Assembly (NCBI GenBank): GCA_048500275.1
Contig: JASNYI010000002.1
Location: 1,550,001 to 1,614,000 of the forward strand
Length of the DNA: 64,000 nt
From: UBA5066 sp048500275
Lineage (GTDB): Bacteria > Acidobacteriota > Thermoanaerobaculia > UBA5066
Reading direction: 5' to 3'
The notes under the pieces were generated by a model, which did not search any database, was not told the DNA's origin, and was given only the letters and a program-made list of their open reading frames with translations. The translations under genes were made by a program, and so were the position numbers. The number at the start of each line of letters is the position of its first letter. Within the stretch, counting starts at the first letter, position 1. This document shows, in pieces, positions 8,503-16,831 of this stretch.

Positions 8503-8628
8503 CGGGACGGCGTCGAAATCACCGTCCTCGAAAAGAGATTTAGATACTTTGTTAGATACCCCCCCAAAAAGCCGCAGGACGCCTCTTCGGCGTCTCCCGC
8601 TAAACCTTTTGTTGTGAGTATTTTAGAT
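8503..8628. repeat. Repeated TTAGATAC boxes and a tRNA-end-like repeat at the element border
   Basis: TTAGATAC occurs twice 12 bp apart (8540-8547 and 8552-8559), and TTTAGAT recurs at 8622-8628, abutting the 3' end of tRNA-Pro. A 10-bp copy of CGGGACGGCG from the tRNA end (8632-8641) is found at 8503-8512. Short direct repeats between int/xis and the tRNA are typical of recombinase or Xis binding arms. The binding role is inference; the second attachment site was not found in the window. Confidence 0.4.
8566..8594 (-). terminator. Probable terminator downstream of tRNA-Pro
   Basis: On the minus strand GACGCC-GAAGA-GGCGTC (8594-8578) is followed, after CTGCGGC, by TTTTT (8570-8566). It would stop transcription coming through merR and tRNA-Pro before it enters the int/xis genes. 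The gap between stem and T-tract makes it a moderate prediction. Confidence 0.45.
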
Positions 8629-8704
8629 GGTCGGGACGGCGGGATTCGAACCCGCGACCCCTTGAACCCCATTCAAGTACGCTACCAGGCTGCGCCACGT
8701 CCCG
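8628..8704 (-). tRNA. tRNA-Pro (anticodon GGG)
   Basis: Full cloverleaf on the minus strand: acceptor CGGGACG/CGTCCCG, D-arm with AGCCTGGTA, anticodon stem CTTGA/TCAAG with loop ATGGGGT (anticodon GGG), T-arm GCGGGTTCGAATCCCGC. Discriminator A and CCA are encoded (8631-8628). It decodes CCC. Its 3' end faces the integrase and is the likely attachment site. Confidence 0.96.
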
Positions 8705-8728
8705 ACCCTGGACGAAAACGACGGGGGA

Positions 8729-9376
8729 TCAGGCTTCTTCGCGGGACAGGAGGAGAGCGATCTCCCTCAGCTCCGCGAGGGCCCTTGCCACCCGGGGGTC
8801 CGGGGATTGTGCCACCGGAGCCGGGGCAGGGTCAATCTTGCGGACGACGGGCGCGGTCTCCACGAGGGTGGGAGCGAACGGGCCGTGGGCCAGGTCGACG
8901 TCGCCCGCTGGCGAGCCGCTGTCGTCGATCTCGAGGGAGGACGAGAGCTCGGGTTCGGGGACGGTCGCGTGGACGGAGAGGACGGGGGCGTCCGCGAGCT
9001 CGAGGTCGGGCTCGGCGGGGGGCGGGGGCACTTTCGCGCGCTTCCTGCGCGTGGCGGTGGACTCGGCGGGCTCGGCGGGCGGGGCCGTGAGGACGAGAGG
9101 CTCCGGCTCGGCGGGCGCCCCCCCCTTAAGCTCGGCCTCGAGGCGCTTCTTGGCGCCGGCGATGGTGTAGCCCTCGTCGTAGAGGAGCTTCTTGATCCGC
9201 TCGATGATCTTCAGCTCGCGGCCGCTGTAGAGGCGCGGCCCGGACGCCCCCTTCGGGGCGGAGAGCACCGGGAACTCGCTCTCCCAGTACTTGAGGACGT
9301 ACGGCTGCACGTCGGCCAGCCGGCAGACCTCGGCCACCTTGTACCGGGCTTCCGCAGTCGCCTCGATCTCGCTCAC
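8729..9376 (-). CDS. MerR-family transcriptional regulator
   Basis: 215 residues from a GTG at 9376 with an AGGAGG 11 nt upstream. The N-terminal winged HTH is clear: RYKVAEVCRLADVQPYVLKYWE followed by SAPKGASGPRLYSGRELKIIERIKKLLYDEGYTIAGAKKRL. The rest (about residues 90-215) is Pro/Glu/Ala-rich and likely disordered, without a recognisable effector domain or metal-binding Cys. This architecture (short MerR domain beside der/rnr and a tRNA) resembles the small MerR regulators found next to tRNA genes and ihfA in other phyla, with unknown ligand. It lies 47 bp downstream of der and 24 bp upstream of tRNA-Pro on the same strand. Confidence 0.85.
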   Translation of the reverse strand: MSEIEATAEARYKVAEVCRLADVQPYVLKYWESEFPVLSAPKGASGPRLYSGRELKIIERIKKLLYDEGYTIAGAKKRLEAELKGGAPAEPEPLVLTAPPAEPAESTATRRKRAKVPPPPAEPDLELADAPVLSVHATVPEPELSSSLEIDDSGSPAGDVDLAHGPFAPTLVETAPVVRKIDPAPAPVAQSPDPRVARALAELREIALLLSREEA

Positions 9377-9423
9377 GCGGTGCGATACCTCCTGGGAGTC
9401 CGGGGGGAGTTTAGTCGATGCCG

Positions 9424-10770
9424 CTACTCGCCCTTCCGGACGACGAACTTCAGCGGGACGCCCGCGAGGTCCCAGGTCTCCCGGAGGCGGTTCTGGAGGA
9501 AGCGCTCGAAGGAGAAGTGGAGCGGCTCGTCGCGGTCGGAGAAGAGGCGGATGAGGGGGGGCTCGGACGCGACCTGGACGGCGTAGCGGATCTTCAGCTC
9601 GCGCCCGGAGCGCGCCTTCGGGCGCTGCGCCTCGAAGGCCTTCTTCAGGACCCGGTTGAGCTCCCCCGTCGACATCTTCGTGGCCGAGCGGCGGGCGACG
9701 GCATCGGCCTCGGGGAGGATCCGGTCGACCCCGAGGCCCGTCTTCGCCGAGACGGTGAGGAAGGCGGCGTCGCGCGTGAAGACGAAGCGGCGGCGCACCT
9801 CGTCGCGCAGGGCGTCCCGGGCGGACTCGTCGTCGGCGAGGAGGTCCCACTTGTTCGCGACGAGGACGAGGCTCCGGCGGGCCTCCTCGGCGTAGCCGGC
9901 GATGTGGGCGTCCTGGGCGGTGATCCCCTCGGAGGCGTCGAAGATGATGACGACGATCCGCGCGCGCTCCATCGCCTTTCGGGCGGCGACGACGGAGAGG
10001 AGCTCGGCCGAGTCGGTCGTCTTACCCTTCCGGCGGATGCCGGCCGTGTCGACGAGGACGTAGCTCTTCCCCGCCCTCGTCAGGAAGACGTCGACCGGGT
10101 TGCGGGTCGTCCCCGCGATCTCGGAGACCATGACCCGCTCGGAGCCGACGATCCGGTTGACGATCGACGACTTGCCGACGTTCGGGCGGCCGACGATGGC
10201 GACGGGGAGCCCCTCGACGCGGGTCTCGGGGTCGAGGTCCTCCGGGAGGCGCTTCTCGAGGGCCTCGAGGAGCTCGTCGGTGCCGACGCCGTGGACCGCG
10301 GAGACGCCGAAGACGTCCTCGAAGCCGAGCTCGTAGCCCTGCTCGACGCCCTGCTCGGCCTCCTTGCGGTCGACCTTGTTCCAGGCGACGACGACGGGCT
10401 TGCCGAGGGCGCGGAGGCGCCCGGCGATCCGCTCGTCCTCCGGGAGGACGCCGTCGGAGCCGTCGAGGACGAGGACGATGAGGTCGGCGTCGACGACGGC
10501 GTCGAGCGCCTTCTCGCTGGTCCAGGCGGCGAAGCCGCCGGCCGCGTCGAGGTCGAGGCCGCCGGTGTCGACGAGCTTCCAGCGGCGCCCCGCCTCGCTG
10601 ACGAGGTCGAGGGAGAAGGAGTCGCGCGTCATGCCGGGACGGTCGTGGACGAGGGCCTTGCGGGTGCCGGAGAGCCGGTTGAAGAGGGCCGACTTGCCGA
10701 CGTTCGGGCGGCCGACGAGGGCCACGGACCAGGCGTGCGGGCCCCTCGGGGGGGTCGGCTTCTTCCTCAA
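9424..10770 (-). CDS. der: Ribosome-assembly GTPase Der (EngA)
   Basis: 448 residues with two tandem GTPase domains and a C-terminal KH-like domain. Domain 1: GRPNVGKSALFNRLSG, DTGG, NKVD; domain 2: GRPNVGKSSIVNRIVG, DTAGIRRKGK, NKWD. The KH-like tail includes KARSGRELKIRYAVQ. It acts in 50S subunit maturation. The start is most likely TTG at 10770, overlapping the rnr stop as TTGA with GGAG 6 nt upstream; a GTG just before ALVGRP would truncate the domain and lacks a ribosome site. Part of the rnr-der-merR run. Confidence 0.95.
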   Translation of the reverse strand: MRKKPTPPRGPHAWSVALVGRPNVGKSALFNRLSGTRKALVHDRPGMTRDSFSLDLVSEAGRRWKLVDTGGLDLDAAGGFAAWTSEKALDAVVDADLIVLVLDGSDGVLPEDERIAGRLRALGKPVVVAWNKVDRKEAEQGVEQGYELGFEDVFGVSAVHGVGTDELLEALEKRLPEDLDPETRVEGLPVAIVGRPNVGKSSIVNRIVGSERVMVSEIAGTTRNPVDVFLTRAGKSYVLVDTAGIRRKGKTTDSAELLSVVAARKAMERARIVVIIFDASEGITAQDAHIAGYAEEARRSLVLVANKWDLLADDESARDALRDEVRRRFVFTRDAAFLTVSAKTGLGVDRILPEADAVARRSATKMSTGELNRVLKKAFEAQRPKARSGRELKIRYAVQVASEPPLIRLFSDRDEPLHFSFERFLQNRLRETWDLAGVPLKFVVRKGE

Positions 10771-13079
10771 CGGCGTCTCCGCCGGGGCGGGCCGCCCGAA
10801 GGCGCCGCCTTGCGCGCCGGGCCGCGTGGGGTGCGGTCCGCCTCCCGGGGCCCGCGCGGCGCCGGGCGGCGGGGCGCGGCCCGCTCGAGGACGGCGGGGC
10901 GGGAGGTGCGCGCGGGGGCGGACGCGCCGGCGAGGCGGAAGTCGAGGAGGCGCTTGTCGAAGTCGGCGCGGGTGAGCTTCACGCGGAGGTGGTCGCCGAG
11001 CCGGAAGACGCGGCCGGTGGAGGCTCCGACGAGGCGGTGCTCGACCTCCTCGTAATGGTAGAAATCGTCCTCGAGGGCCTCCATCGGGAGGAGGCCGTCG
11101 GCGTAGACCCCTTCGAGCGTGATGAACAGGCCGAAGGGGACGACGGCCGAGACGTAGGCGTCGAACTCCTCCCCCACGCGCTTGGAGAGGAAGACGAACT
11201 TCTTCCAGGCCTGCGCCTCGCGCTCGGCCGACTCGGAGCGCCGCTCGCGCTCGGAGCAGTGCGCCGAGGCGTCCGCGAGCCAGAGCTCGCGGCTCTCGGC
11301 CTCGGCGGCGGCCGGGGCCCGGCGCGAGGCGACCCACTCGCAGAGCGCCCGGTGGACGACGAGGTCGGGGTAGCGGCGGATGGGCGAGGTGAAGTGGGCG
11401 TAGTACTTCGCCGCCAGGGCGTAGTGGCCGCGACACTCGGGGGCGTAGAGCGCCTTCTTCTGCGCTCGCAGGACGAGATCGGAGACGAAGCGCTCCTCGG
11501 GCCTCCCCTCGGCCTGGTCGAGGATCCGCTGGAAGACCGACGGGCTGACGAGGTCGTCGTCCTCGGGGATGTCGTACCCGAGCGGCGTCAGGACGGCCCG
11601 GAGGTCGCCCAGCTTGCGCTCGTCGGGCTGGTCGTGGACGCGGTACATCGCCGGGGTCGGGACGAAGGCGAGGTGCCTCGCCACGGCCTCGTTGGCCGCG
11701 AGCATGAACTCCTCGACGAGGCGGTGGGCCTCGTTCCGGACGGCCTTGACGATGGCGACGACGTCGCCCGTCTCGCCGAGGACGAGGTCGGCGTCGGGGA
11801 GGTCGAAGTCGAGGGAGCCGCGCCCCCTCCTCATCCAGCGGAGGGCGAACGCGGCCTTGCGGGCCACGAGGAGCATGGCCCTCACCTCGGCGGGGACCTT
11901 CTCCTCGCCGGGCTCCTCTCCCTGGAAGAAGGCCGCGACGTCGGTGTAGGTGAGGCGGGCCCGGGAGTGGATGGCGCTCCGGAAGAAGTCGGCCGACACG
12001 GTCTCCCCCTTCGCGTCGAGGACGAGGAGCGCGGTGACGGTGCGCTTCTCCTCCTTCGGGCGAAGGGAGCAGAGGTCGTTCGAGAGACGCTCGGGGAGCA
12101 TGGGGACGGCGCGGTCGGGGAAGTAGACGGAGGTGCCGCGGTCGAAGGCCTCGGCGTCGAGGGCCGAGCCGGGCCTCACGTAGTGGGAGACGTCGGCGAT
12201 GTGGACGCCGAGGCGGAAGCCGCCGCCGGGCAGCTCCTCCACGGAGATGGCGTCGTCGAAGTCGCGGGCCGTCTCGCCGTCGATGGTGACGGCGATCTCG
12301 CCAGTCAGGTCGCGGCGGGTCCGCCACTCGGAGTCGGGGATGGCGGCCACGGCGCGCTCCGACTCCTCGACCGACTCCTTCGTGAACTCGCGGGGGATCC
12401 CCCACTTGCGGGCCACGACCTCGACGTCGATGCCCGGGTCGCCGGGGAAGCCGATCAGCTCGACGACCTCGGCCTGGGCCATCCGGCGCTCGTCGGGCCA
12501 CGAGGTGATGCGGGCGTCGACGTAGATGCCGTCGGGGGCGTCGAGGTCCATCCCCTCGGGGACGCGGAGGACGGCGTCGATCTTCGTGTCGTAGGGGACG
12601 ACGACGGTGCCGTCGGGGCCGCGGGCGATGCGGCCGACGACGGTCTCGCGGCGCCGCACGAGGACCTTGACCACGGTGCCGGTCTCGGCCGGGCCGCGGA
12701 ACCCGCGGCGGGCCTTCGCCTTCTCGACCCTCACGAGGACGAAGTCCCCGTCGAGGGCCGAGCCGGCGCCGCCGCGGACGATCGGGGTGTCGGGAACGCC
12801 CCGCTCGCCGGAGAGGAGCCACGCCCGGCCCTCGCCGCGGATGGCGATGCGGCCGGCCGTGAGGTTCGTGTGCTCGATGAGCGAGAGCTTCTCGCCGCGG
12901 GTGCGGACGACGAGCCCCTTGCGCTCGAGGGCGTCGACCTCCTCGCGGAGGGCCTCGAGGGAGGCCTCGTCGGGCGTGGGGCCGAGGATCTCCTTCGCCA
13001 CCTCGCGAAAGGAGAGGATGCGCCGACCTCGCGGCGCCAGCGCCGCCAGGACGCGGCTGTCGGGTCTCTGAGTGATCAC
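10767..13079 (-). CDS. rnr: Ribonuclease R (3'-5' exoribonuclease)
   Basis: 770 residues from a GTG at 13079 with AAGGA just upstream; the in-frame ATG at 13184 lies inside tRNA-Leu and cannot be the start. Domains: winged-helix N-terminus (REVAKEILGPTPDEASLEAL), cold-shock-like domains, the RNB catalytic core with conserved acidic residues in TIDGETARDFDDAISVEE, then YYAHFTSPIRRYPDLVVHR, an S1 domain (EFDAYVSAVVPFGLFITL) and a very basic Pro/Arg-rich tail. It degrades structured RNA, including rRNA and mRNA fragments. It lies 58 nt downstream of the co-oriented tRNA-Leu and is coupled to der by a 4-nt overlap. Confidence 0.95.
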   Translation of the reverse strand: MITQRPDSRVLAALAPRGRRILSFREVAKEILGPTPDEASLEALREEVDALERKGLVVRTRGEKLSLIEHTNLTAGRIAIRGEGRAWLLSGERGVPDTPIVRGGAGSALDGDFVLVRVEKAKARRGFRGPAETGTVVKVLVRRRETVVGRIARGPDGTVVVPYDTKIDAVLRVPEGMDLDAPDGIYVDARITSWPDERRMAQAEVVELIGFPGDPGIDVEVVARKWGIPREFTKESVEESERAVAAIPDSEWRTRRDLTGEIAVTIDGETARDFDDAISVEELPGGGFRLGVHIADVSHYVRPGSALDAEAFDRGTSVYFPDRAVPMLPERLSNDLCSLRPKEEKRTVTALLVLDAKGETVSADFFRSAIHSRARLTYTDVAAFFQGEEPGEEKVPAEVRAMLLVARKAAFALRWMRRGRGSLDFDLPDADLVLGETGDVVAIVKAVRNEAHRLVEEFMLAANEAVARHLAFVPTPAMYRVHDQPDERKLGDLRAVLTPLGYDIPEDDDLVSPSVFQRILDQAEGRPEERFVSDLVLRAQKKALYAPECRGHYALAAKYYAHFTSPIRRYPDLVVHRALCEWVASRRAPAAAEAESRELWLADASAHCSERERRSESAEREAQAWKKFVFLSKRVGEEFDAYVSAVVPFGLFITLEGVYADGLLPMEALEDDFYHYEEVEHRLVGASTGRVFRLGDHLRVKLTRADFDKRLLDFRLAGASAPARTSRPAVLERAAPRRPAPRGPREADRTPRGPARKAAPSGGPPRRRRR

Positions 13080-13136
13080 GGTTTCCTTTCGGGGCGCCCC
13101 GCCGGGGCGGGCCTCCACCGCGCGGGGCGGAGAGGA

Positions 13137-13227
<91 letters not shown>

Positions 13228-13243
13228 ACGAGCGGGGAGCGGG

Positions 13244-13272
13244 AGGATACGACGCGGAGGGAGGGACGTCAA
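13244..13272 (-). promoter_or_regulatory. Promoter of tRNA-Leu (and probably rnr-der-merR)
   Basis: TTGACG (13272-13267) and TATCCT (13249-13244) on the minus strand with exactly 17 bp between them. The -10 ends 16 bp before the first base of tRNA-Leu. This is one of the best sigma-70-type promoters in the window and no other is obvious between the tRNA and rnr. Confidence 0.75.
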
Positions 13273-13317
13273 ACCCCGGGCCCCTCCGGGAACGCGGTGC
13301 GCGCGCGTCCGGGGCGC

Positions 13318-13659
13318 TCAACCCGAGAGGTACTCCAGCGCGGCCTGGTCGTCGGGGAAGATCCGGATGAGGGTGTCGAGGCGCGTCAGCCTGAGGAGGG
13401 CGACGACGCGGTCCTTCGGGCGGACGATCGCCATCCGCCGCTCGCGCTCCTCGAAACGCTGCAGGTAGCCGATCAGCTCGCCGAGCCCGGTGGAATCGAG
13501 GGTGTCGATCTTCTCGAAGTCGAGGAGGACCGGCCCCTCGTCCTCCTCGAGGACCTTCGCGAGGAAGTCGGAGAACTGGCGGGCGCTCTCCCCCAGCTTC
13601 ACGACTCCCTGGATACGGAGGATCGTCGTCCCGTCGCGGCGCTCGCGGAAGATGATCAT
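13318..13659 (-). CDS. STAS-domain protein (anti-sigma-factor-antagonist like)
   Basis: 113 residues forming a single STAS domain. The phosphoacceptor loop reads IDTLDSTGLGELIGYL, with the conserved Ser after Asp as in SpoIIAA/RsbV-type antagonists. Such proteins are switched by phosphorylation and bind anti-sigma kinases or other partners. The ATG at 13659 overlaps the stop of the receiver-PilZ gene (ATGA), so the two are coupled; no anti-sigma kinase of the RsbW kind is encoded nearby. It is the last gene of the GT/deacetylase/acyl-carrier run. Confidence 0.88.
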   Translation of the reverse strand: MIIFRERRDGTTILRIQGVVKLGESARQFSDFLAKVLEEDEGPVLLDFEKIDTLDSTGLGELIGYLQRFEERERRMAIVRPKDRVVALLRLTRLDTLIRIFPDDQAALEYLSG

Positions 13660-14369
13660 TTCCCGCCTCCCGAGACGCGCTCCCGCGACGTCACGAAACC
13701 CCCGATCCGGTCGCGGTCGCGCGCGGAGAGCTCGAGGAACCTCAGGCCGAAGACCGGGTGGAACGTGGACCCCTCGTAGGCCCGGCGCGCGACCTGGCCG
13801 CGGCTCGTCACGGAATCGGGGTCGCCGGGAAGGAAGAACTCGACCTCGACGACGCGGCCCACGTTCAGCTCGGCGTCCACCTCGGCCAGGAGGCCGTTGA
13901 CGGAGACGTTGAGGGTCTTGCCGTGAACGGTGGCGCCCCCCTCCCGCAGCTCGCGGACCCGCACCATGGTGTTCACCTCGCGGCGCGCGGCGACCTCGGT
14001 GAGCCGGCGGGCCTTGTCGAGGAGCTCCCCGTCGGGGAAGGGAGCGAGGAGGAAGTCGTTGATGCCGGAGACGAGGCACTCCTCGAGGTGAGTCGAGCCC
14101 GACGGGACGACGACCATGATCGACACGCTCCGCCAGCGGGCGACCGATCGGAGGTGGCGGGACGCCATCAGGCCTCCCTCCGGGCCGAACTCCTCCTCGA
14201 GGACGACGAGGTCCGGCGCCGGCGACGCCGGGAGGGCGTCGAGCCCCTCCAGCGTGCCCACGGGCGTCACGAGGTAGCCCGAGGCCTCGAGGATCTCCCC
14301 GGCCTTCGAGAGGAGCCCGTCGCGGCGGCCCGCGAGGACGACGTGGCGGACGGGGGCGGCCGTCGTCAA
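13656..14369 (-). CDS. Degenerate receiver domain fused to PilZ domain
   Basis: 237 residues from a TTG that overlaps the upstream stop (TTGA). Residues 1-120 fold like a response-regulator receiver (HVVLAGRRDGLLSKAGEILE ... DLVVLEEEFG ... VSGINDFLLAPF), but the position expected to hold the phosphorylated Asp reads LEEEF and the N-terminal acidic pair is absent, so it is probably a pseudo-receiver. The C-terminal half is PilZ-like, with NVSVNG in place of (D/N)xSxxG and an Arg-rich segment MVRVRELREG before it, suggesting cyclic-di-GMP binding. It probably transmits a second-messenger signal to the coupled STAS protein or to envelope polysaccharide synthesis. Confidence 0.8.
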   Translation of the reverse strand: MTTAAPVRHVVLAGRRDGLLSKAGEILEASGYLVTPVGTLEGLDALPASPAPDLVVLEEEFGPEGGLMASRHLRSVARWRSVSIMVVVPSGSTHLEECLVSGINDFLLAPFPDGELLDKARRLTEVAARREVNTMVRVRELREGGATVHGKTLNVSVNGLLAEVDAELNVGRVVEVEFFLPGDPDSVTSRGQVARRAYEGSTFHPVFGLRFLELSARDRDRIGGFVTSRERVSGGGK

Positions 14370-14776
14370 GCGGCGATCCCCTTCTTCACGGTGACGGCGC
14401 CGGAACAGACGCGGCGGCCCTCCCCGTCGGTCACGGTCCCCTCGAACCTCACGATGGGGCCGAGGACGCCGGCGACGCGGACGTCGACCTCGAGGAGGTC
14501 CCCGCTTCGGGGGGCCTCCTCGAACGTGAAGTCGGAGACGCCCGCGAGGAAGCCGCTCCTTCCGATCCCCGGGTCTCCCCCCTCGAGGAGGAGCGCCGCC
14601 TGGGCGACGATCTCGACGAGGGTGAGAGGCGGAAGCGCCTGCCCCGCCTCCGTCCGCCGCCCGTTCACCGTGACGAGCGCGCGGACGCGCCCCTCCGCCG
14701 GCCCGCGCACCTCGACCGTGCGCTCGACGAAGCGAAAGGGGTAGACGTGGGGCAGCTCGTCCCGGTCGGGGTTCAC
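14366..14776 (-). CDS. FabZ-like hotdog protein (putative 3-hydroxyacyl-ACP dehydratase)
   Basis: 136 residues of the hotdog fold. The N-terminus LPHVYPFRFVERTVEV matches the FabZ opening and VEIVAQAALL matches the central helix with the catalytic Glu. The loop that normally contains GHFP with the catalytic His reads TEAGQALPP here, so the His is missing; it may bind rather than dehydrate acyl-ACP, or resemble the divergent dehydratases of aryl-polyene type pathways. GTG at 14776 overlaps the ACP stop (GTGA), which strongly links it to that carrier protein. Confidence 0.75.
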   Translation of the reverse strand: MNPDRDELPHVYPFRFVERTVEVRGPAEGRVRALVTVNGRRTEAGQALPPLTLVEIVAQAALLLEGGDPGIGRSGFLAGVSDFTFEEAPRSGDLLEVDVRVAGVLGPIVRFEGTVTDGEGRRVCSGAVTVKKGIAA

Positions 14777-15042
14777 GCGGCCTTCGACTCGACGAACTCG
14801 CAGAGGGCGTTCACGGAGGCGAAGGCCTTGACCCCCACCTCCTCGTCCTGGACCTTGATGCCGAATTCCTTCTCGATGCCGAGGACGAGCTCGAGAGCGT
14901 CGATCGAGTCGAGCCCGAGCCCGCCGGGGTCTTCCCCGAAGAGGGGCGCATCGTCTCTGATGGTCGCCGGGTCGATCTCCAGCTTCAGCTGGCGAACGAT
15001 GAGCGCCTTGACGCGCCCCTTCAGCTCTTCAACCTGATCCAT
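14773..15042 (-). CDS. Acyl carrier protein
   Basis: 89 residues with the phosphopantetheine attachment motif GLDSIDALELVLGIEKEFG (the Ser in DSID). Start ATG 15042 has a strong AAGGAGG. It is 65 bp downstream of the FabG-like gene and coupled to the hotdog gene. It carries the extra insertion FGEDPGG before the motif, typical of specialised ACPs in secondary or lipid-modification clusters rather than the housekeeping AcpP. Likely a dedicated carrier for the enzymes of this run. Confidence 0.92.
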   Translation of the reverse strand: MDQVEELKGRVKALIVRQLKLEIDPATIRDDAPLFGEDPGGLGLDSIDALELVLGIEKEFGIKVQDEEVGVKAFASVNALCEFVESKAA

Positions 15043-15107
15043 TCCGCCTCCTTCCGGGCGATGCCCCGGAGTATACGAGGGGACGGACCGGCCCGCGGAC
15101 GCCGGGA

Positions 15108-15851
15108 TCAGCCGACGAAGCCGCCGTCGACCCGGATCGTCTGGCCCGTGACGTAGGCCGCGCCGTCCCCGCAGAGGAACGAGACGAGGGGGGCGACGTC
15201 GTCCGGGACGCCGAAGCGGCGCAGGGGAATCCGCCTCGTGAAGTCCTCCCGGGCCTCGGCGCCGAGGAAGGAGATCATCTCGGTCTCGACGAAGCCCGGA
15301 GCGACGCAGTTCACGGTGACGCCGTAGGGTCCGACCTCGGCCGCGAGCGACTTCGTGAAGGAGACGAGAGCCCCCTTGGCCGCGGCGTAGTTCGTCTGAC
15401 CGGCCGAGCCCATGAGGGCGGCGAGGGAGGAGATGTTGACGATGCGGCCCCAGCGGCGACGGAGCATCCCGCGGACGACCGCCTTCGTCGCCCGGAAGCT
15501 GCCGCCGAGGGAGGTGTCGAGCACCTCGTCCCAGCTGGCCTCGGTCATGAGGGCGAAGAGGCCGTTCCTGAGGACGGCCGCGTTGTTGACGAGTACGTCG
15601 ACCCCGCCGCGCTCGGCGTCCAGCCGATCGGCGACGGCGTTGACCTCCTCCCGGGAGGCGGCGTCGGCCTTCGCGGCCTCGGCGCTGCCGCCCGACTCGA
15701 CGATCCCCCGGACCGTCTCCGCGGCGCCGGCCTCGTCCGCCCGGTAGGTCACGAGGACGTGGAAGCCGTCGGCCGCGAGGCGCCGTGCAATGGCCCGGCC
15801 GATGCCGCGCGACCCTCCCGTCACCCAGGCCACCCTCTGCCTCTCCGTCAC
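15108..15851 (-). CDS. 3-oxoacyl-ACP reductase, FabG-like SDR
   Basis: 247-residue short-chain dehydrogenase. NADP-binding TGGSRGIG at residues 11-18, NNAAV in place of NNAG, catalytic Ser in NISSLAALMG and the YAAAK Tyr-Lys pair, and the C-terminal TGQTIRVDGG. Sequence and context favour reduction of 3-oxoacyl-ACP. The GTG at 15851 overlaps the stop of the FabD-like gene (GTGA). Substrate chain length cannot be told from sequence. Confidence 0.88.
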   Translation of the reverse strand: MTERQRVAWVTGGSRGIGRAIARRLAADGFHVLVTYRADEAGAAETVRGIVESGGSAEAAKADAASREEVNAVADRLDAERGGVDVLVNNAAVLRNGLFALMTEASWDEVLDTSLGGSFRATKAVVRGMLRRRWGRIVNISSLAALMGSAGQTNYAAAKGALVSFTKSLAAEVGPYGVTVNCVAPGFVETEMISFLGAEAREDFTRRIPLRRFGVPDDVAPLVSFLCGDGAAYVTGQTIRVDGGFVG

Positions 15852-16831
15852 GACGCTTCCTCCGTCGCATCGGCTCCGACCCGGGCCTCGAAAGAGATTG
15901 CGCCGAGGTCCGCCGCGAACCGCGCGATCCCGACGGGCTCCTCGAGGACGTCGGCCCGGGACCGCCGGAGCGTCCAGCGGTGCATCTTCGAGAGGACGTC
16001 GCCGGGCCCCGCTTCGACGAACCGCGTCTCCCCCGCCGCGGCCATCGCCGTGAGTACGTCGGTCCAGCGGGAGGCGCGGGCGATCTGGGTCGCGAGGACC
16101 TCGCGGGCCTCGTCCTCGCTCCTCACGACGCGGCCGAGCATCGGGGAGTAGAGGGCGGCCCGGCCTGGGAAGGACATCCGCACGTTGCGCGCGACGAAGG
16201 CGGCGAGCTCGGTCGCGATCTCCCCGAGCGCCGGCGAGTGCATCGGCCAGCTCACGGGAAGCGTCTCGGCCTTCAGGGCCCTTTCCGAGAGGTGGTCGAG
16301 GGCCCTGCAGACGGGCTCCCGCCTTCCGGTCAGGATGACCTGCTGGGGGGCGTTGACGTTCCCGACGGCGAGGTCGCGCGGGTCGCGGCCGAGGCGGGCC
16401 ACCTCGGCCGCGACCTCCCGCTCGGGGAGGCCGATGACGAAGCCCATCGCCCCGGCGGGGGCGCTGGCACGGAGGAGCCGCTCGGCCTCGAGGAGCACGT
16501 CGAGCGCCGTCCAGCGGTCGAGGACGCCCGCGCCGACGAAGGCTGCGTACGTGCCGAGGCTGTACCCGGCGCAGGCGGCAGGCTCGAGGCCGTGCTCCTC
16601 CGAGAGGACGTCGAGCGCCGCGACGGAGACGGCGAAGACGCCGACCTGCGCCTGGAGGTCGTCGTGGAGGTCGGCGCGCCCCTCGCCGAAGAAGACCGCC
16701 GGCAGGTCGACGCCGGTCCGTTCGGCGATCGCGGCGAAGTACGCGGCGACGTACGGGAAGGACCGGGCGAGCGCCTCGCCCATTCCGGCCTTCTCGGAGA
16801 GCTGTCCCGGGAAGAGGGCCGCGAACCTCAC
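15848..16831 (-). CDS. Malonyl-CoA:ACP transacylase-like protein (FabD family)
   Basis: 327 residues from the GTG at 16831 (overlaps the deacetylase stop). The nucleophile elbow is GYSLGTYAAF (usually GHSLGEY; the Ser is kept, the His is Tyr), the catalytic His is in SWPMHSPAL, and QVILTGRREPV and LATQIARASRW are family landmarks. It should load malonyl or a related acyl unit onto the ACP. No ketosynthase accompanies it here, so either that step is encoded elsewhere or the protein transfers another acyl group. The altered elbow suggests specialisation. Confidence 0.88.
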   Translation of the reverse strand: MRFAALFPGQLSEKAGMGEALARSFPYVAAYFAAIAERTGVDLPAVFFGEGRADLHDDLQAQVGVFAVSVAALDVLSEEHGLEPAACAGYSLGTYAAFVGAGVLDRWTALDVLLEAERLLRASAPAGAMGFVIGLPEREVAAEVARLGRDPRDLAVGNVNAPQQVILTGRREPVCRALDHLSERALKAETLPVSWPMHSPALGEIATELAAFVARNVRMSFPGRAALYSPMLGRVVRSEDEAREVLATQIARASRWTDVLTAMAAAGETRFVEAGPGDVLSKMHRWTLRRSRADVLEEPVGIARFAADLGAISFEARVGADATEEAS

